Counted from the stretch's first letter, positions 9,938 through 19,677 are shown. The stretch is 64,000 nucleotides of DNA from Azoarcus indigens (GCF_004361735.1 NZ_SNVV01000007.1:124001-188000), one strand, 5' to 3'. The notes: generated by a model from the sequence alone, not told the origin. Numbers and translations are program-made.

Positions 9938-10852
9938 ATGACCACGCTGACCAAACAGACCCTGAGCCACCTCGATTGGCTGGAAGCCGAAGCCATCCAC
10001 ATCCTGCGCGAAGTGGCGGGCCAGTGCGCCAACCCGGCGCTGCTGTTCTCCGGCGGCAAGGATTCGATCTGCCTGCTGCGGCTGGCGGAGAAGGCCTTCC
10101 GCCCGGGCCGCTTCCCCTTCCCGCTGCTGCACATCGACACCGGCCACAACTACAAGGAAGTGACCGACTTCCGCGACAAGCGCGCCGCCGAACTGGGCGA
10201 GCGCCTGATCGTGCGTTCGGTCGAGGATTCGATGGCGCGCGGCACGGTGGTGCTGAAGTCGCCCACCGAGTCGCGCAACAAGCACCAGTCGGTGACGCTG
10301 CTGGAAGCCATCGAGGAGTTCGGCTTCGACGCGTGTATCGGCGGCGCCCGCCGCGACGAGGAAAAGGCGCGGGCGAAGGAGCGGATCATGAGCTTCCGCG
10401 ACGAGTTCGGTCAGTGGGACCCGAAGAACCAGCGCCCGGAGTTGTGGAACCTGTACAACGCCCGCAGCCACAAGGGCGAGAACATCCGCGCCTTCCCGAT
10501 CAGCAACTGGACCGAACTGGACGTGTGGCAATACATCCAGCGCGAGCAGCTGGAGCTGCCCTCCATCTACTTCGCCCATGTGCGGCCGGTGGTGCGCAAG
10601 AACGGCCTGCTGCAGCCGGTGACCGAGCTGACCCCGGCCAAGGCGGAAGACAAGATCGAGGACGTGCTGGTGCGCTTCCGCACCGTCGGCGACATCACCT
10701 GCACCGCGCCGGTGGAGTCGGATGCCGACACGGTGGAGAAGATCCTGGCCGAAACCGCGACCACCACGATCACCGAGCGCGGCGCCACCCGGATGGACGA
10801 CCAGACCTCCGAGGCGTCGATGGAGCAGCGGAAGAAGGAAGGGTATTTCTGA
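9938..10852 (+). CDS. cysD: Sulfate adenylyltransferase subunit 2
   Basis: The 304-residue catalytic subunit of ATP sulfurylase forms APS from ATP and sulfate. The PP-loop motif LLFSGGKDSICLLRLA, LHIDTGHNYKEVTDFRD and the C-terminal segment FRTVGDITCTAPVES are intact, and the length is normal. The partner CysN is encoded downstream but separated by an unusually long 420-base non-coding stretch. In most genomes cysD and cysN nearly touch, so the gap is the odd feature here. The protein itself shows no sign of damage. Confidence 0.95.
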   Translation: MTTLTKQTLSHLDWLEAEAIHILREVAGQCANPALLFSGGKDSICLLRLAEKAFRPGRFPFPLLHIDTGHNYKEVTDFRDKRAAELGERLIVRSVEDSMARGTVVLKSPTESRNKHQSVTLLEAIEEFGFDACIGGARRDEEKARAKERIMSFRDEFGQWDPKNQRPELWNLYNARSHKGENIRAFPISNWTELDVWQYIQREQLELPSIYFAHVRPVVRKNGLLQPVTELTPAKAEDKIEDVLVRFRTVGDITCTAPVESDADTVEKILAETATTTITERGATRMDDQTSEASMEQRKKEGYF

Positions 10853-11272
10853 TATCCGGCTTTGCCGTTGGAAACCATCATGGAGCTCCAAGGGTATTGC
10901 ACGGGGTATTTGCTCCACGAGGCTGCGGAACTCGCCCCACGGGCTCAGACAGTCCTCGCCTCGCTCCGCAAACACCCCGCCCATCCCGGCGAAGTCTGAG
11001 CGACGGCCGTAAAAGCGCAGGACGGCAGCACGAGTGGGCCGGAAGCCGCCAGCCTGGGGAGCAAGCACCGTTTGCCCTGAGCTTGTCGAAGAGCACAGGT
11101 AAGCGAGGCACTCGAAGCCTTGCTTCCAGCGACCCGGTAGCCGGAGCGCCTGGCACAGACGAGGACAGCCCGAGCCTGCGGAAGGAATGCCCCGCGCGGC
11201 GCGGCGGGCAGGAGAGCCCCAGCTGGGCCGCCCGGCAAACGCACTAAACTGAATTGAAGCATTGAAGGAACG
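10853..11272 (+). repeat. Non-coding cysD-cysN interval containing dispersed-repeat-like sequence
   Basis: This 420-base stretch has open frames but none with family resemblance, a plausible start or a ribosome site. It contains CCTGAGCTTGTCGAAG (11076-11091), a short sequence widely scattered between genes in many proteobacterial genomes, and a block around 10913-10975 (GGCTCAGACAGTCCTCG, then CTCGCTCCGCAAACACC) that also reads like intergenic repeat. A possible -10 box TAAACT is at 11245-11250, 22 bases before the cysN ATG. No transposase, terminal inverted repeats or target duplication were found. Best explanation: insertion or accumulation of intergenic repeats between two genes that are usually adjacent. 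Confidence 0.55.
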
Positions 11273-12559
11273 ATGACCATGTCCGCCCCCGAACAACTGC
11301 CCGAAATCGACAACGGCCTGCTGCGCTTCCTCACCTGCGGCAGTGTGGACGACGGCAAGAGCACCCTGATCGGCCGTCTGCTGTTCGACACCAAGACCAT
11401 CCTCGCCGACACCCTCAACGCCATCGAGAAGACCTCGGCCAAGCGCGGCATGAGCGCGGTGGATCTCTCCCTGCTCACCGACGGCCTGCAGGCCGAGCGC
11501 GAACAGGGCATCACCATCGACGTCGCCTACCGCTACTTCTCCACCGGCACCCGCAAGTACATCATCGCCGACGCGCCGGGCCACGAGCAGTACACCCGCA
11601 ACATGGTCACCGCGGCCTCCACCGCCAACCTGGCCATCATCCTGGTGGACGCGCGCAAGGGCGTGCTCACCCAGACCCGCCGCCACTCCTATCTCGCCAG
11701 CCTGGTCGGCATCCCGCACCTGCTGGTGGCGGTGAACAAGATGGACCTGGTGGACTACGACCAGGCGGTGTTCGAGCGCATCAAGGCCGACTACCTGGAC
11801 TTCGCCGGCAAGCTGGGCATCAAGGATGTGCGCTTCATCCCGCTGTCCGCCCTCAACGGCGACATGATCGTGGATCGCGGCGACAAGCTCGGCTGGTACG
11901 AAGGCCCGACGCTGCTCGAAATCCTCGAAAGCGCGCCGGCCGCCCACACCGAGCAGGCGGAGAACTTCCGCTTCCCGGTGCAGTACGTGTGCCGCCCGCA
12001 GGACTCCGCCAACCCCGCACTGCACGACTACCGCGGCTTCATGGGCCGGGTCGAGTCGGGCGAGGTCGCGGTGGGCGATGCCGTCACCGTGCTGCCGTCC
12101 GGCCTCACCAGCAAGGTCAAGGCCATCGAGCTAGGCGCGGTGCAGCTGCCGCGCGCCATCCACGAGCAGTCGGTGACGCTGCTGCTCGAAGACGAGATCG
12201 ACATCTCCCGCGGCGACATGATCGTCAAGTCCGCCGAAGTGGTGGAACCGGTGAAGCAGATCGAGGCCACCGTGTGCTGGCTGTCAGAGACTCCGCTGCA
12301 GCCTGCGCGCACCTACCTCATCCGCCACACTACCCGCGAAGCCAAGGCCAAGGTCGCCAGCATCGCCTACCGGGTGGATGTGAACACCCTGGCGCAGGAG
12401 CCGGCCACCACGCTGGCAATGAACGACATCGCCCGCATCAGCCTGAAGCTGGCCCAGCCGCTGGTGGCGGACCGCTACGCCGACAACCGCGCCACCGGCG
12501 CCTTCATCATCATCGACGAGAGCACCAACAACACCGTCGGCGCCGGCATGATCGTCTGA
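11273..12559 (+). CDS. cysN: Sulfate adenylyltransferase subunit 1 (GTPase)
   Basis: The 428-residue GTPase subunit couples GTP hydrolysis to APS synthesis by CysD. EF-Tu-like G motifs are clear: P-loop CGSVDDGKSTL, the switch region EREQGITIDVAYRYF, DAPGHEQYTRNM and NKMDLVD, followed by beta-barrel domains II and III. It is a stand-alone CysN without the C-terminal APS kinase fusion found in some bacteria. GAAGGAA precedes the ATG at a usable distance. A 10-bp hairpin follows the stop, so this probably ends the sulfur operon. Confidence 0.95.
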   Translation: MTMSAPEQLPEIDNGLLRFLTCGSVDDGKSTLIGRLLFDTKTILADTLNAIEKTSAKRGMSAVDLSLLTDGLQAEREQGITIDVAYRYFSTGTRKYIIADAPGHEQYTRNMVTAASTANLAIILVDARKGVLTQTRRHSYLASLVGIPHLLVAVNKMDLVDYDQAVFERIKADYLDFAGKLGIKDVRFIPLSALNGDMIVDRGDKLGWYEGPTLLEILESAPAAHTEQAENFRFPVQYVCRPQDSANPALHDYRGFMGRVESGEVAVGDAVTVLPSGLTSKVKAIELGAVQLPRAIHEQSVTLLLEDEIDISRGDMIVKSAEVVEPVKQIEATVCWLSETPLQPARTYLIRHTTREAKAKVASIAYRVDVNTLAQEPATTLAMNDIARISLKLAQPLVADRYADNRATGAFIIIDESTNNTVGAGMIV

Positions 12560-12584
12560 TTGCTGTCGCGCTCGGCCGAAGCAC

Positions 12585-12608
12585 GCAGGCCTCCTCCGGG
12601 AGGCCTGC
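12585..12608 (+). terminator. Hairpin after cysN
   Basis: A perfect 10-bp stem GCAGGCCTCC / GGAGGCCTGC encloses the loop TCCG, starting 26 bases after the cysN stop. Only a weak T-rich tail (TGCATTCC) follows, so termination efficiency is uncertain, but position and stability fit the end of the cys operon. Confidence 0.6.
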
Positions 12609-12651
12609 TGCATTCCGCGGCCGGCGACGACTCATGCCGGGAGCGCTCGGC

Positions 12652-12657
12652 CATAAT
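12652..12657 (+). promoter_or_regulatory. Candidate -10 box placing the hslR transcript start at its ATG
   Basis: CATAAT ends six bases before the hslR ATG at 12664. If this is the -10 element, transcription would begin at or next to the start codon, giving a leaderless or nearly leaderless mRNA. No strong -35 is visible. Confidence 0.4.
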
Positions 12658-12663
12658 GCCGCC

Positions 12664-13056
12664 ATGAACACCCACACCCCGAACAGTACCCGCCTCGACA
12701 AATGGCTGTGGGCGGCGCGCTTCTTCAAGCACCGCACCGCCGCCACCGAGGCGGTGGACGGCGGCAAGGTCAAACTCAACGGCGCCACGGTGAAGCCCGC
12801 CCGCGAGGTGAAGATCGGCGACCGGGTGGATGTCACCATCGGTGACGACACCCGCAGCGTGGAAGTGCGCGCCATCGCCGAGAAGCGCGGCTCCGCCACC
12901 GTCGCCCAGACGCTCTACGAAGAGACCGCCGACAGCGTGGCCCGCCGCGAGGCCGCCCGCGAATCCCGCCGGCTGGCGGCCACGCCGGGTGCCGACCTGC
13001 ACGGCCGGCCAACCAAGCGCGACCGCCGCCGCATCGGCCGCTTCACCGGCTTCTGA
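12664..13056 (+). CDS. hslR: RNA-binding S4-domain heat shock protein Hsp15
   Basis: The 130-residue basic protein has an N-terminal S4 RNA-binding domain (TRLDKWLWAARFFKHRTAATEAV in two parts, then VKLNGATVKPAREVKIGD) and a lysine/arginine-rich tail ending RPTKRDRRRIGRF. Hsp15 binds stalled 50S subunits carrying nascent chains and helps recycle them after heat shock. Length and architecture match the family. The start is set by the family N terminus; there is no clear Shine-Dalgarno, and a -10-like box lies six bases upstream of the ATG. Confidence 0.88.
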   Translation: MNTHTPNSTRLDKWLWAARFFKHRTAATEAVDGGKVKLNGATVKPAREVKIGDRVDVTIGDDTRSVEVRAIAEKRGSATVAQTLYEETADSVARREAARESRRLAATPGADLHGRPTKRDRRRIGRFTGF

Positions 13057-13179
13057 TCCCGTCGCGAGACCTGGCCGCGCGCCGCGCCCCGGTGCGCTGG
13101 GCCAGTTCAGCGACTACACTCCGGCCATGACGTCGGCTGCCCGGCCTCCGCCGCAGCCCATGCAGACGGGGATCTCCTC

Positions 13180-14586
13180 ATGGTGTCGGCATACGCTGTC
13201 CGCCTGACCGGCAAGCTGGCCTGCCTCCTCGGCCTGGTCCTGCTCGCCCTCGGCGCGCCTCTCGCCGCGACCACCGACACGCCGCAGAACGGCCAGGTGC
13301 TGGCGCTGCGGGTGGATGGCGTGATCGGCCCGGCGACGGCGGACTTCATCCACCGCGGCCTCTCCCGCGCCCAGGCTGGCGGCTACCGGCTGGTGGTGCT
13401 GGAGCTGGATACCCCCGGCGGGCTGGACACCTCCATGCGCGCCATCATCAAGGACATCCTCGCCTCGCCGGTGCCGGTCGCCACCTATGTGCACCCGGAG
13501 GGCGCCCGCGCTGCCAGCGCCGGCACCTACATCCTCTACGCCAGCCACATCGCTGCGATGACGCCCGCCACCAACCTCGGCGCCGCCACGCCGGTCGCCA
13601 TCGGCGGCACGCCCTCGCCGGCACCCAGCCCGCCAGCCGGAGACAAAGCCAAGGATGGCGGCGGCAAGGCGCCGGACGACGCCATGGGTGCCAAGGCGGT
13701 CAACGACGCCGCTGCCTACCTGCGCAGCCTCGCCCAGCTGCGCGGCCGCGACGCCGACTTCGCCGAGCGCGCGGTGCGCGAAGCCGCCAGCCTGAGCGCG
13801 GAGGAAGCCCTCGCCCGCGGCGTCGTCGACGTCGTCTCCCCCTCGCTGCCGGCGCTGCTGCGCCAGGTGGACGGGCGCGAGGTCGAGCTCGTCCAGGGCA
13901 AGCTGCGCCTGGCCACCGCCGACGCGGCCATAGAGCGCAGCGAACCCGACGGCCGCAACCGCTTCCTCGCCCTGCTCGCCAACCCGCAGGTGGCGCTGAT
14001 CCTGATGATGATCGGCATCTACGGCCTGTTCTTCGAATTCACCTCGCCCGGCTTCGTCGTGCCCGGCATCGCCGGCGCCATCTGCCTGCTGCTGGCGCTC
14101 TACGCCTTCCACCTGCTGCCGGTGAACTGGGCGGGCGTGGCGCTGATCGTGGTCGGCTGCGCCCTGATGGTGGCCGAGGCCTTCGCCCCCAGCTTCGGCG
14201 TACTGGGCATCGGCGGGCTCGTGGCTTTCGTCATCGGTGGGCTGTTCCTGATGGATGGCGAGCTGCCCGGCTTCGGCATTCCGCCGTCACTCATCGTCGG
14301 CCTCGGCCTCGCCAGCGCGGCCGTGCTGTTCGCCCTCGGCGGCTTCGCCGCCCGCAGCCGCAAGCGGCCGGTGATCAGCGGGCGGGAGGAGATGGCCGGC
14401 CAGCTCGCCACCGTCGCCGGCCCGGCAGCGGACGGCGGCTACTGGGTGCAGCTGCGCGGCGAAACCTGGCGCGCCCGCGCCACCCAGCCCCTCAGCGCCG
14501 GCGAACAGGTCCGCATAGACGGACTGGACGGCCTGATCCTGCAGGTTTCCCCCACTTCCCCAGTACAACGGAGTGCCTCGCCATGA
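13180..14586 (+). CDS. NfeD-family membrane-bound serine protease (ClpP-class)
   Basis: The 468-residue long-form NfeD has a signal/anchor segment (residues ~8-30), a ClpP-like protease domain with [11 protein letters not shown] and the nucleophile Ser113 in ARAASAGTY, then four to five hydrophobic helices (residues ~265-400) and a C-terminal OB-fold domain ([25 protein letters not shown]). An Ala/Pro/Gly-rich insert (residues ~143-165) interrupts the protease domain. The homologous PH1510 protease of Pyrococcus cleaves a stomatin. The stop overlaps the stomatin ATG by four bases, so the two are probably made together and work as a membrane quality-control pair. Confidence 0.9.
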   Translation: MVSAYAVRLTGKLACLLGLVLLALGAPLAATTDTPQNGQVLALRVDGVIGPATADFIHRGLSRAQAGGYRLVVLELDTPGGLDTSMRAIIKDILASPVPVATYVHPEGARAASAGTYILYASHIAAMTPATNLGAATPVAIGGTPSPAPSPPAGDKAKDGGGKAPDDAMGAKAVNDAAAYLRSLAQLRGRDADFAERAVREAASLSAEEALARGVVDVVSPSLPALLRQVDGREVELVQGKLRLATADAAIERSEPDGRNRFLALLANPQVALILMMIGIYGLFFEFTSPGFVVPGIAGAICLLLALYAFHLLPVNWAGVALIVVGCALMVAEAFAPSFGVLGIGGLVAFVIGGLFLMDGELPGFGIPPSLIVGLGLASAAVLFALGGFAARSRKRPVISGREEMAGQLATVAGPAADGGYWVQLRGETWRARATQPLSAGEQVRIDGLDGLILQVSPTSPVQRSASP

Positions 14587-15359
14587 TCGAACTGCAGTTC
14601 GGACTCGCCCCGCTGCTCATCCTGCTCGTCGCCCTGGCCTTCGCCTCGCTGCGCATCCTGCGCGAGTACGAACGCGGCGTGGTCTTCATGCTCGGCCGCT
14701 TCTGGAAGGTGAAGGGCCCCGGACTGATCTTCGTCATCCCCGGCCTGCAACAGATGGTGAAGGTTGACCTGCGGGTGGTGACCATGGACGTGCCCAGCCA
14801 GGACGTGATCTCCCGCGACAATGTCTCGGTGAAGGTGAATGCGGTGGTCTACTTCCGTGTCGTCGATCCGCAGCGCGCCATCATCCAGGTGGAGAACTAC
14901 CTGGTTGCCACCAGCCAGCTCGCCCAGACCACGCTGCGCGCGGTGCTCGGCAAGCACGAGCTGGACGAGATGCTGGCCGAGCGCGAGAAGCTCAACATGG
15001 ACGTACAGCAGATACTCGACGCTCAGACCGACTCCTGGGGTATCAAGGTGGCCAACGTCGAGATCAAGCACGTGGACCTCAACGAGAACATGGTGCGCGC
15101 CATTGCCCGCCAGGCCGAGGCCGAGCGCGAGCGGCGCGCCAAGGTGATCCATGCCGAAGGCGAAAAGCAGGCGGCGCAGGCATTGATGGAAGCCGCCGAG
15201 ATGCTGTCACGCGAGCCCGCCGCGATGCAGCTGCGCTACCTGCAGACGCTCACTCAGGTGGCCGGTGACAAGACCTCCACCCTGGTCTTCCCGGTGCCGG
15301 TGGACCTGCTCGATGCCCTGGTGGGGAAAAACCGCAAGGACAAGGGCGACACCGCCTGA
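14583..15359 (+). CDS. SPFH-domain slipin (stomatin/prohibitin family)
   Basis: The 258-residue protein has an N-terminal membrane hairpin ([19 protein letters not shown]) and an SPFH core ([60 protein letters not shown] in parts), then a helical coiled region rich in Ala/Glu/Arg ([25 protein letters not shown] in parts). Slipins oligomerise on the inner membrane and organise protein and lipid microdomains. It is coupled to the NfeD protease upstream by an ATGA overlap and lies eight bases before a diguanylate cyclase gene. Confidence 0.92.
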   Translation: MIELQFGLAPLLILLVALAFASLRILREYERGVVFMLGRFWKVKGPGLIFVIPGLQQMVKVDLRVVTMDVPSQDVISRDNVSVKVNAVVYFRVVDPQRAIIQVENYLVATSQLAQTTLRAVLGKHELDEMLAEREKLNMDVQQILDAQTDSWGIKVANVEIKHVDLNENMVRAIARQAEAERERRAKVIHAEGEKQAAQALMEAAEMLSREPAAMQLRYLQTLTQVAGDKTSTLVFPVPVDLLDALVGKNRKDKGDTA

Positions 15360-15367
15360 GCCGCTTC

Positions 15368-17287
15368 GTGCGCCGCCCGCCCCGACTCACCGCCCTGCTG
15401 CCGCGCCCAGCCGGCCCGGCGCTGCGCGCCGCCGCGCTGACGCTGCTGGTGGTGTTCGCCACCCTGGGCCTGCAATGGCTGGCCTGGCGTCAGTACCGCG
15501 CGGTGGAAATGCGCGAGGCGGCCGCCGCCTTCGCCCGCGTCGCCGATCAGTCCACCCTGTCGCTGAACCAGCAGCTCACCCATTACCGCAACGCCCTGCT
15601 CGCCCTGCGCGCCGCCTACATGGCAGCCGAGGGCTTCAGCGTCGAGGAGTTCGCCCGCTACATCCAGATCCTGGGCATAGACCGCGGCCTCTCCGGCCTG
15701 CGCGCGCTCGCCTTCAACCGCGCCGTCAGCGACACCGAACGCGACGCTTATCTCGCCGAGGTGCGCCAGCGCAACAAGGCCTACGACCCGATCTACGCCG
15801 AGTTCGACATCTACCCGCCTGCGCGCCGGCCCTTCTACCATGTCGCAGAAATGGTGCAGCCGCCAGCCGGCAACCAGCGCTCCCTGGGCTACGACTTGCT
15901 GTCCGACGAGGTCCGGCAACGCGCCATCGAGGAGGCCGGCGAACATGGCTTCGCCGCCACGCCGCCGCTGCGCCTGCGGCAGGATCCGGACGCGCTGGCG
16001 GTGCTGCTGCTCACCCCGGTGCCCACCCCCAGCCCGGAAGGCAAGCTGCGCCCATCCAACACACTGGGCGCCTCCTTCGTCGTCACCGATCTGGTGGAGA
16101 CCGCGCTGTCGCCGGCACTGCGCCGGCAGTTCAATCTACGCCTCACCGACCTCGGCGCCGCCGGCAGCACCTCCCTGCAGGCACAGCCGCTGTTCGACGA
16201 CGGCTTTCCGGCGACGCCGGACCTGCGCGCGGTGCGCAGCGAACTGGTATTCGGCGGCCGCCGCTGGCTGCTGGAGTTCCACCCGGTACAGCCACTGCTA
16301 CCGCCGATCGCGCGCCACGAGCTCGCCGCCCTCTTCATCGCCGGGGCGCTGCTGGCCGGCACCGTTGCCCACCTCACCCAGCAGCGCCTGCAGCGCAACA
16401 GCCGCGACCACGCGCTGGCGCGCCTGGCATCGGACTGCGTGATGCGGGTGGACGCCCATGGTCATGTGATAGACGCCGACCATACCGCGCTGCGCATCAC
16501 CGGCCGCAGCGCCGAGCGTTGGCGGAATCTGCCCTTGTGGGCCAGCTGCGCGCCCGGCGCCCATGCAGAAACCATACGCTCACTGGTGATGAGCGTGGCC
16601 GCCGAGCGCAACAGCGGCAGCGCGGAATGCCGGATACTGGGCGACGACGGCAAGGAACACTGGATCTCCCTGCGCCTGGGCAACCACCTGGAACATCCCC
16701 ACCTGCGCTGCCTGCTCGCCCAGCTTTCCAGCATCGCCAAGCGCAAGGCCGCCGAGGCGGAGATCGAACGCCTCGCCTTCTTCGACCCGCTCACCGGCCT
16801 GCCCAACCGCCGCCTGCTGGAAGAGCGCGCCGAACTGACACTGAGCGCAGCCCGCCGCCAGCCCGGCCACGCCGCGCTGTTGGTGATAGACCTTGACGGC
16901 TTCAAGACGGTGAACGACGAAGGCGGCCATGCCGCCGGTGACAAGGTATTGGAGATCGTCGCCGAACGCCTGCAGGCCGCCATCCGCGCCAGCGACACCG
17001 CCGCCCGGCTGGGCGGGGATGAATTCGTGGTGCTGCTGGGCGCGCCGGCCAACGAAGCCGACGTGCGCGCCACCGCGCTGCGCCTGGCGCGCGCCATCGC
17101 CCTGCCGGCGGTGGTGCAGGAGCGCGGCTGGACAGTGACCGCCAGCATAGGCATGGCGCTCTATCCGCTGCATGGCACAGACTTCGCCAGCCTGCTGGGC
17201 GCCGCCGATGCGGCGATGTACCGCAGCAAGCACGGCGCCAAGGGCCTGCATGTGATGGCCGCCGACCCGGACGAGCTGACGGCCTGA
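15368..17287 (+). CDS. CHASE-sensor diguanylate cyclase (GGDEF)
   Basis: The 639-residue protein begins at a GTG eight bases after the slipin stop. Order of domains: TM helix (~18-35), periplasmic CHASE domain (~65-260, with LGIDRGLSGLRALAFN and YPPARRPFYHVAEM), second TM helix (~318-338), a PAS-like linker (~350-460) and a GGDEF domain (~470-630). The active-site motif is canonical (RLGGDEFVVLL), and the inhibitory I-site RxxD is present five residues before it (RASD), so it should be an active, product-inhibited c-di-GMP synthase. Its closeness to nfeD-slipin suggests co-transcription; the ligand of the CHASE domain is unknown. Confidence 0.9.
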   Translation: MRRPPRLTALLPRPAGPALRAAALTLLVVFATLGLQWLAWRQYRAVEMREAAAAFARVADQSTLSLNQQLTHYRNALLALRAAYMAAEGFSVEEFARYIQILGIDRGLSGLRALAFNRAVSDTERDAYLAEVRQRNKAYDPIYAEFDIYPPARRPFYHVAEMVQPPAGNQRSLGYDLLSDEVRQRAIEEAGEHGFAATPPLRLRQDPDALAVLLLTPVPTPSPEGKLRPSNTLGASFVVTDLVETALSPALRRQFNLRLTDLGAAGSTSLQAQPLFDDGFPATPDLRAVRSELVFGGRRWLLEFHPVQPLLPPIARHELAALFIAGALLAGTVAHLTQQRLQRNSRDHALARLASDCVMRVDAHGHVIDADHTALRITGRSAERWRNLPLWASCAPGAHAETIRSLVMSVAAERNSGSAECRILGDDGKEHWISLRLGNHLEHPHLRCLLAQLSSIAKRKAAEAEIERLAFFDPLTGLPNRRLLEERAELTLSAARRQPGHAALLVIDLDGFKTVNDEGGHAAGDKVLEIVAERLQAAIRASDTAARLGGDEFVVLLGAPANEADVRATALRLARAIALPAVVQERGWTVTASIGMALYPLHGTDFASLLGAADAAMYRSKHGAKGLHVMAADPDELTA

Positions 17288-17302
17288 ACAGCGGCCGCCG
17301 CT

Positions 17303-18178
17303 TCAGTCGAGCGCCAGCGCCAGCGGAATCGGCAGCATCGCCAGGCTGAGCAAGTTGCCGACCAGCACCAGCGAGGCCACCTTCTCCGGTTCCTGGCGGT
17401 AGCGCTCGGCAAAGATGTAATTGAGCACCGCCGGCGGCAGCGCGCCGAACACCATCAGCAGCGCCCGCTCCTGCGGCGGCAGATCGATCAGCAACAGCAC
17501 CGCCCAGACCAGCGCCATGCCGGCGAGCGGTCGCAAGATGCCAGTGAGCACGCCCAGGCCGATGGCGCCGAGGCGCGAATCGGTCAACCGCACACCGAGT
17601 GCGAACAGCATCAGCGGAATCGCGATGTCGCCCAGCATCTTCACCGCCACCATCAACGGCGGCCACAACTCGATGCCGGAGAGCCCGAGCGCCACGCCGG
17701 CAATCGTCGCCGCCACCGAAGGCACCCGCCACAGGTTGCGCAAACGGATGTTGTGGTCCAGCAGCCAGGCACCGAAGGAGAAATGCAGCAGATTGGAGAC
17801 GGCGAAGGTGACCACCGCCGGCGCCAGCGCCGCGTCGCCAAAGGCCAGTACCGCCAGCGGAATGCCTAGGTTGCCGGAGTTGTTGAACATCAGCGGCGGC
17901 ACCAGCGTGCGGGTGGATTGCCCGGCGGCGCGGGCGAAAGCCCAGGCGAGCAGACCGGAGCCGATCACCACCAGCAGCGTCGCCGCCGCCAGCGGCAGGT
18001 AATCGCCGATGCGGGTCTCCCTGCTCGCCAGCGCGGCGAATACCAGCGCCGGTACGAACACGTCCATGTTCAGCCGGTTGGCGTGGCTGAGGTCCGGCTT
18101 CAAGCGGCGGCCGACCAGGTAGCCGAGCGCGGCAATGGCGAACAGCGGGAAGAGGATGGAGACGATGCGGATCAGCAT
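17303..18178 (-). CDS. AEC-family transporter (auxin efflux carrier type)
   Basis: The 291-residue protein has about ten hydrophobic helices and family motifs in both halves: LNMDVFVPALVFAAL, MFNNSGNLGIPLAVLAFG and the C-terminal FGALPPAVLNYIFAERY. AEC carriers move small organic anions such as malonate, malate or amino acids. The start MLIRIVSILFPLFA was chosen because it begins the first membrane helix; the longer frame crosses the hslU terminator region. It lies downstream of hslVU on the same strand, but a hairpin separates them. Substrate unknown. Confidence 0.83.
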   Translation of the reverse strand: MLIRIVSILFPLFAIAALGYLVGRRLKPDLSHANRLNMDVFVPALVFAALASRETRIGDYLPLAAATLLVVIGSGLLAWAFARAAGQSTRTLVPPLMFNNSGNLGIPLAVLAFGDAALAPAVVTFAVSNLLHFSFGAWLLDHNIRLRNLWRVPSVAATIAGVALGLSGIELWPPLMVAVKMLGDIAIPLMLFALGVRLTDSRLGAIGLGVLTGILRPLAGMALVWAVLLLIDLPPQERALLMVFGALPPAVLNYIFAERYRQEPEKVASLVLVGNLLSLAMLPIPLALALD

Positions 18179-18253
18179 GTTGTTCTTCGTCGTTGCCGCC
18201 GCCCCGACGATGGGCAGCGGTGGAAAGACGGCCCGGGAGGATGGGCCGCGGAT

Positions 18254-18281
18254 GAAGAAAGGGACCGGTCTCGCCGGTCCC
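18254..18281 (-). terminator. Rho-independent terminator of hslVU
   Basis: Reading the minus strand after hslU, a perfect 8-bp stem GGGACCGG / CCGGTCCC with a five-base loop is followed by TTTCTTC. This is a reasonable intrinsic terminator 39 bases after the hslU stop, and it separates hslVU from the AEC transporter gene. Confidence 0.7.
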
Positions 18282-18319
18282 CGCTTCAACGCTGCACGGC
18301 CGTGGCCGGCCGCGACGGC

Positions 18320-19654
18320 TCAGAGGATGAAGTGCGCCAGATCTTCCCGCTGCGCCAGCATGTCCAGCCGGCCATCGACGTAGGCGGCATCCACCTCCAG
18401 CCGCTCCAGGCCAACACGGCCAGCGTCGAAGGAGACCTCTTCCAGCAGCTTCTCCATGACGGTGTACAGCCGGCGGGCCCCGATGTTCTCCGTCTTCTCG
18501 TTGACCTGGAAGGCGATCTGCGCCAGGCGGCGTATGCCCTCGGGCTTGAACTCCAGCGTCACCCCATCGGTGGCGAGCAGCGCCTGGTACTGGCGGGTGA
18601 GGCAAGCGTCGGTGCTGGTGAGGATGCGCTCGAAATCCTCCACCGACAGGGAGTCCAGCTCCACCCGGATGGGGAAGCGGCCCTGCAGTTCGGGGATCAG
18701 GTCGCTGGGCTTGGAGAGGTGGAAGGCGCCGCTTGCGATGAACAGGATGTGGTCGGTCTTGATCATCCCGTACTTGGTGGACACCGTGGTGCCCTCGACC
18801 AGCGGCAGCAGGTCGCGCTGTACGCCCTGGCGGGAGACGTCGGCGCCGTGGGCGTCGGAGCGGGCAGCGATCTTGTCCACCTCATCGAGGAAGACGATGC
18901 CGTTCTGCTCCACCGCGCGCAGCGCCTCGGCCTTGACCTCCTCGTCGTTGATCAGGCGGGCGGCCTCCTCGTCGGCCAGCACCTTCAGCGCTTCCTTGAT
19001 CTGCAGCTTGCGCAGCTTCTTCTTGCCACCGCCAATGTTCTGGAACATGCCCTGGATCTGCTGGGTGAGCTCTTCCATGCCGGGTGGCGCGAAGATCTCG
19101 GCCTGCATGCCGGCGACGGCGACTTCGATCTCGATCTCCTTGTCGTCCAGCTCACCCTCGCGCAGGCGCTTGCGGAATTTCTGCCGGGTGGCGTTATCCG
19201 TGGCGGCCTCCGGCTCGGCATTGAAGCCGACCGGCCGTGCCGGCGGCAACAGGGCGTCCAGCACGCGATCCTCGGCGGCGTCCAGCGCACGGTCGCGCAC
19301 CACCCGCATGGCGCGCTCGCGGCCGTCCTTGATGGCGATCTCGGCGAGGTCACGGATGATGGTGTCCACATCGCGGCCTACGTAGCCGACCTCGGTGAAC
19401 TTGGTTGCCTCCACCTTGATGAAGGGAGCGTTCGCGAGCCGAGCGAGGCGGCGGGCGATCTCGGTCTTGCCAACGCCGGTCGGCCCTATCATCAGGATGT
19501 TCTTGGGCGTGATCTCGCTACGCAGCGGCTCGTCCACCTGGGCGCGGCGCCAGCGGTTGCGCAGGGCGATCGCCACCGCCTTCTTGGCCTTGGCCTGGCC
19601 GACGATGTGCTTGTCGAGCTCGGAGACGATCTCCGGCGGGGTCATCTGGGTCAT
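18320..19654 (-). CDS. hslU: ATP-dependent protease ATPase subunit HslU
   Basis: The 444-residue AAA+ unfoldase of the HslVU (ClpYQ) protease starts [20 protein letters not shown]. Walker A is [15 protein letters not shown], Walker B is [11 protein letters not shown], and the pore loop region follows [10 protein letters not shown]. The I-domain occupies roughly residues 110-240, and the C-terminal tail ends DLAHFIL, which inserts into HslV. Length is normal. It lies 23 bases after hslV on the same strand and is followed by a terminator, forming the usual hslVU operon for heat-shock proteolysis. Confidence 0.97.
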   Translation of the reverse strand: MTQMTPPEIVSELDKHIVGQAKAKKAVAIALRNRWRRAQVDEPLRSEITPKNILMIGPTGVGKTEIARRLARLANAPFIKVEATKFTEVGYVGRDVDTIIRDLAEIAIKDGRERAMRVVRDRALDAAEDRVLDALLPPARPVGFNAEPEAATDNATRQKFRKRLREGELDDKEIEIEVAVAGMQAEIFAPPGMEELTQQIQGMFQNIGGGKKKLRKLQIKEALKVLADEEAARLINDEEVKAEALRAVEQNGIVFLDEVDKIAARSDAHGADVSRQGVQRDLLPLVEGTTVSTKYGMIKTDHILFIASGAFHLSKPSDLIPELQGRFPIRVELDSLSVEDFERILTSTDACLTRQYQALLATDGVTLEFKPEGIRRLAQIAFQVNEKTENIGARRLYTVMEKLLEEVSFDAGRVGLERLEVDAAYVDGRLDMLAQREDLAHFIL

Positions 19655-19677
19655 GGCTGCTCGCTCTGTCCGGTGGG

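Noticed and set aside
10945-11247. Coding sequence in the cysD-cysN gap
   Set aside because: Open frames exist in three frames but are unsupported by start signals, composition or family motifs.
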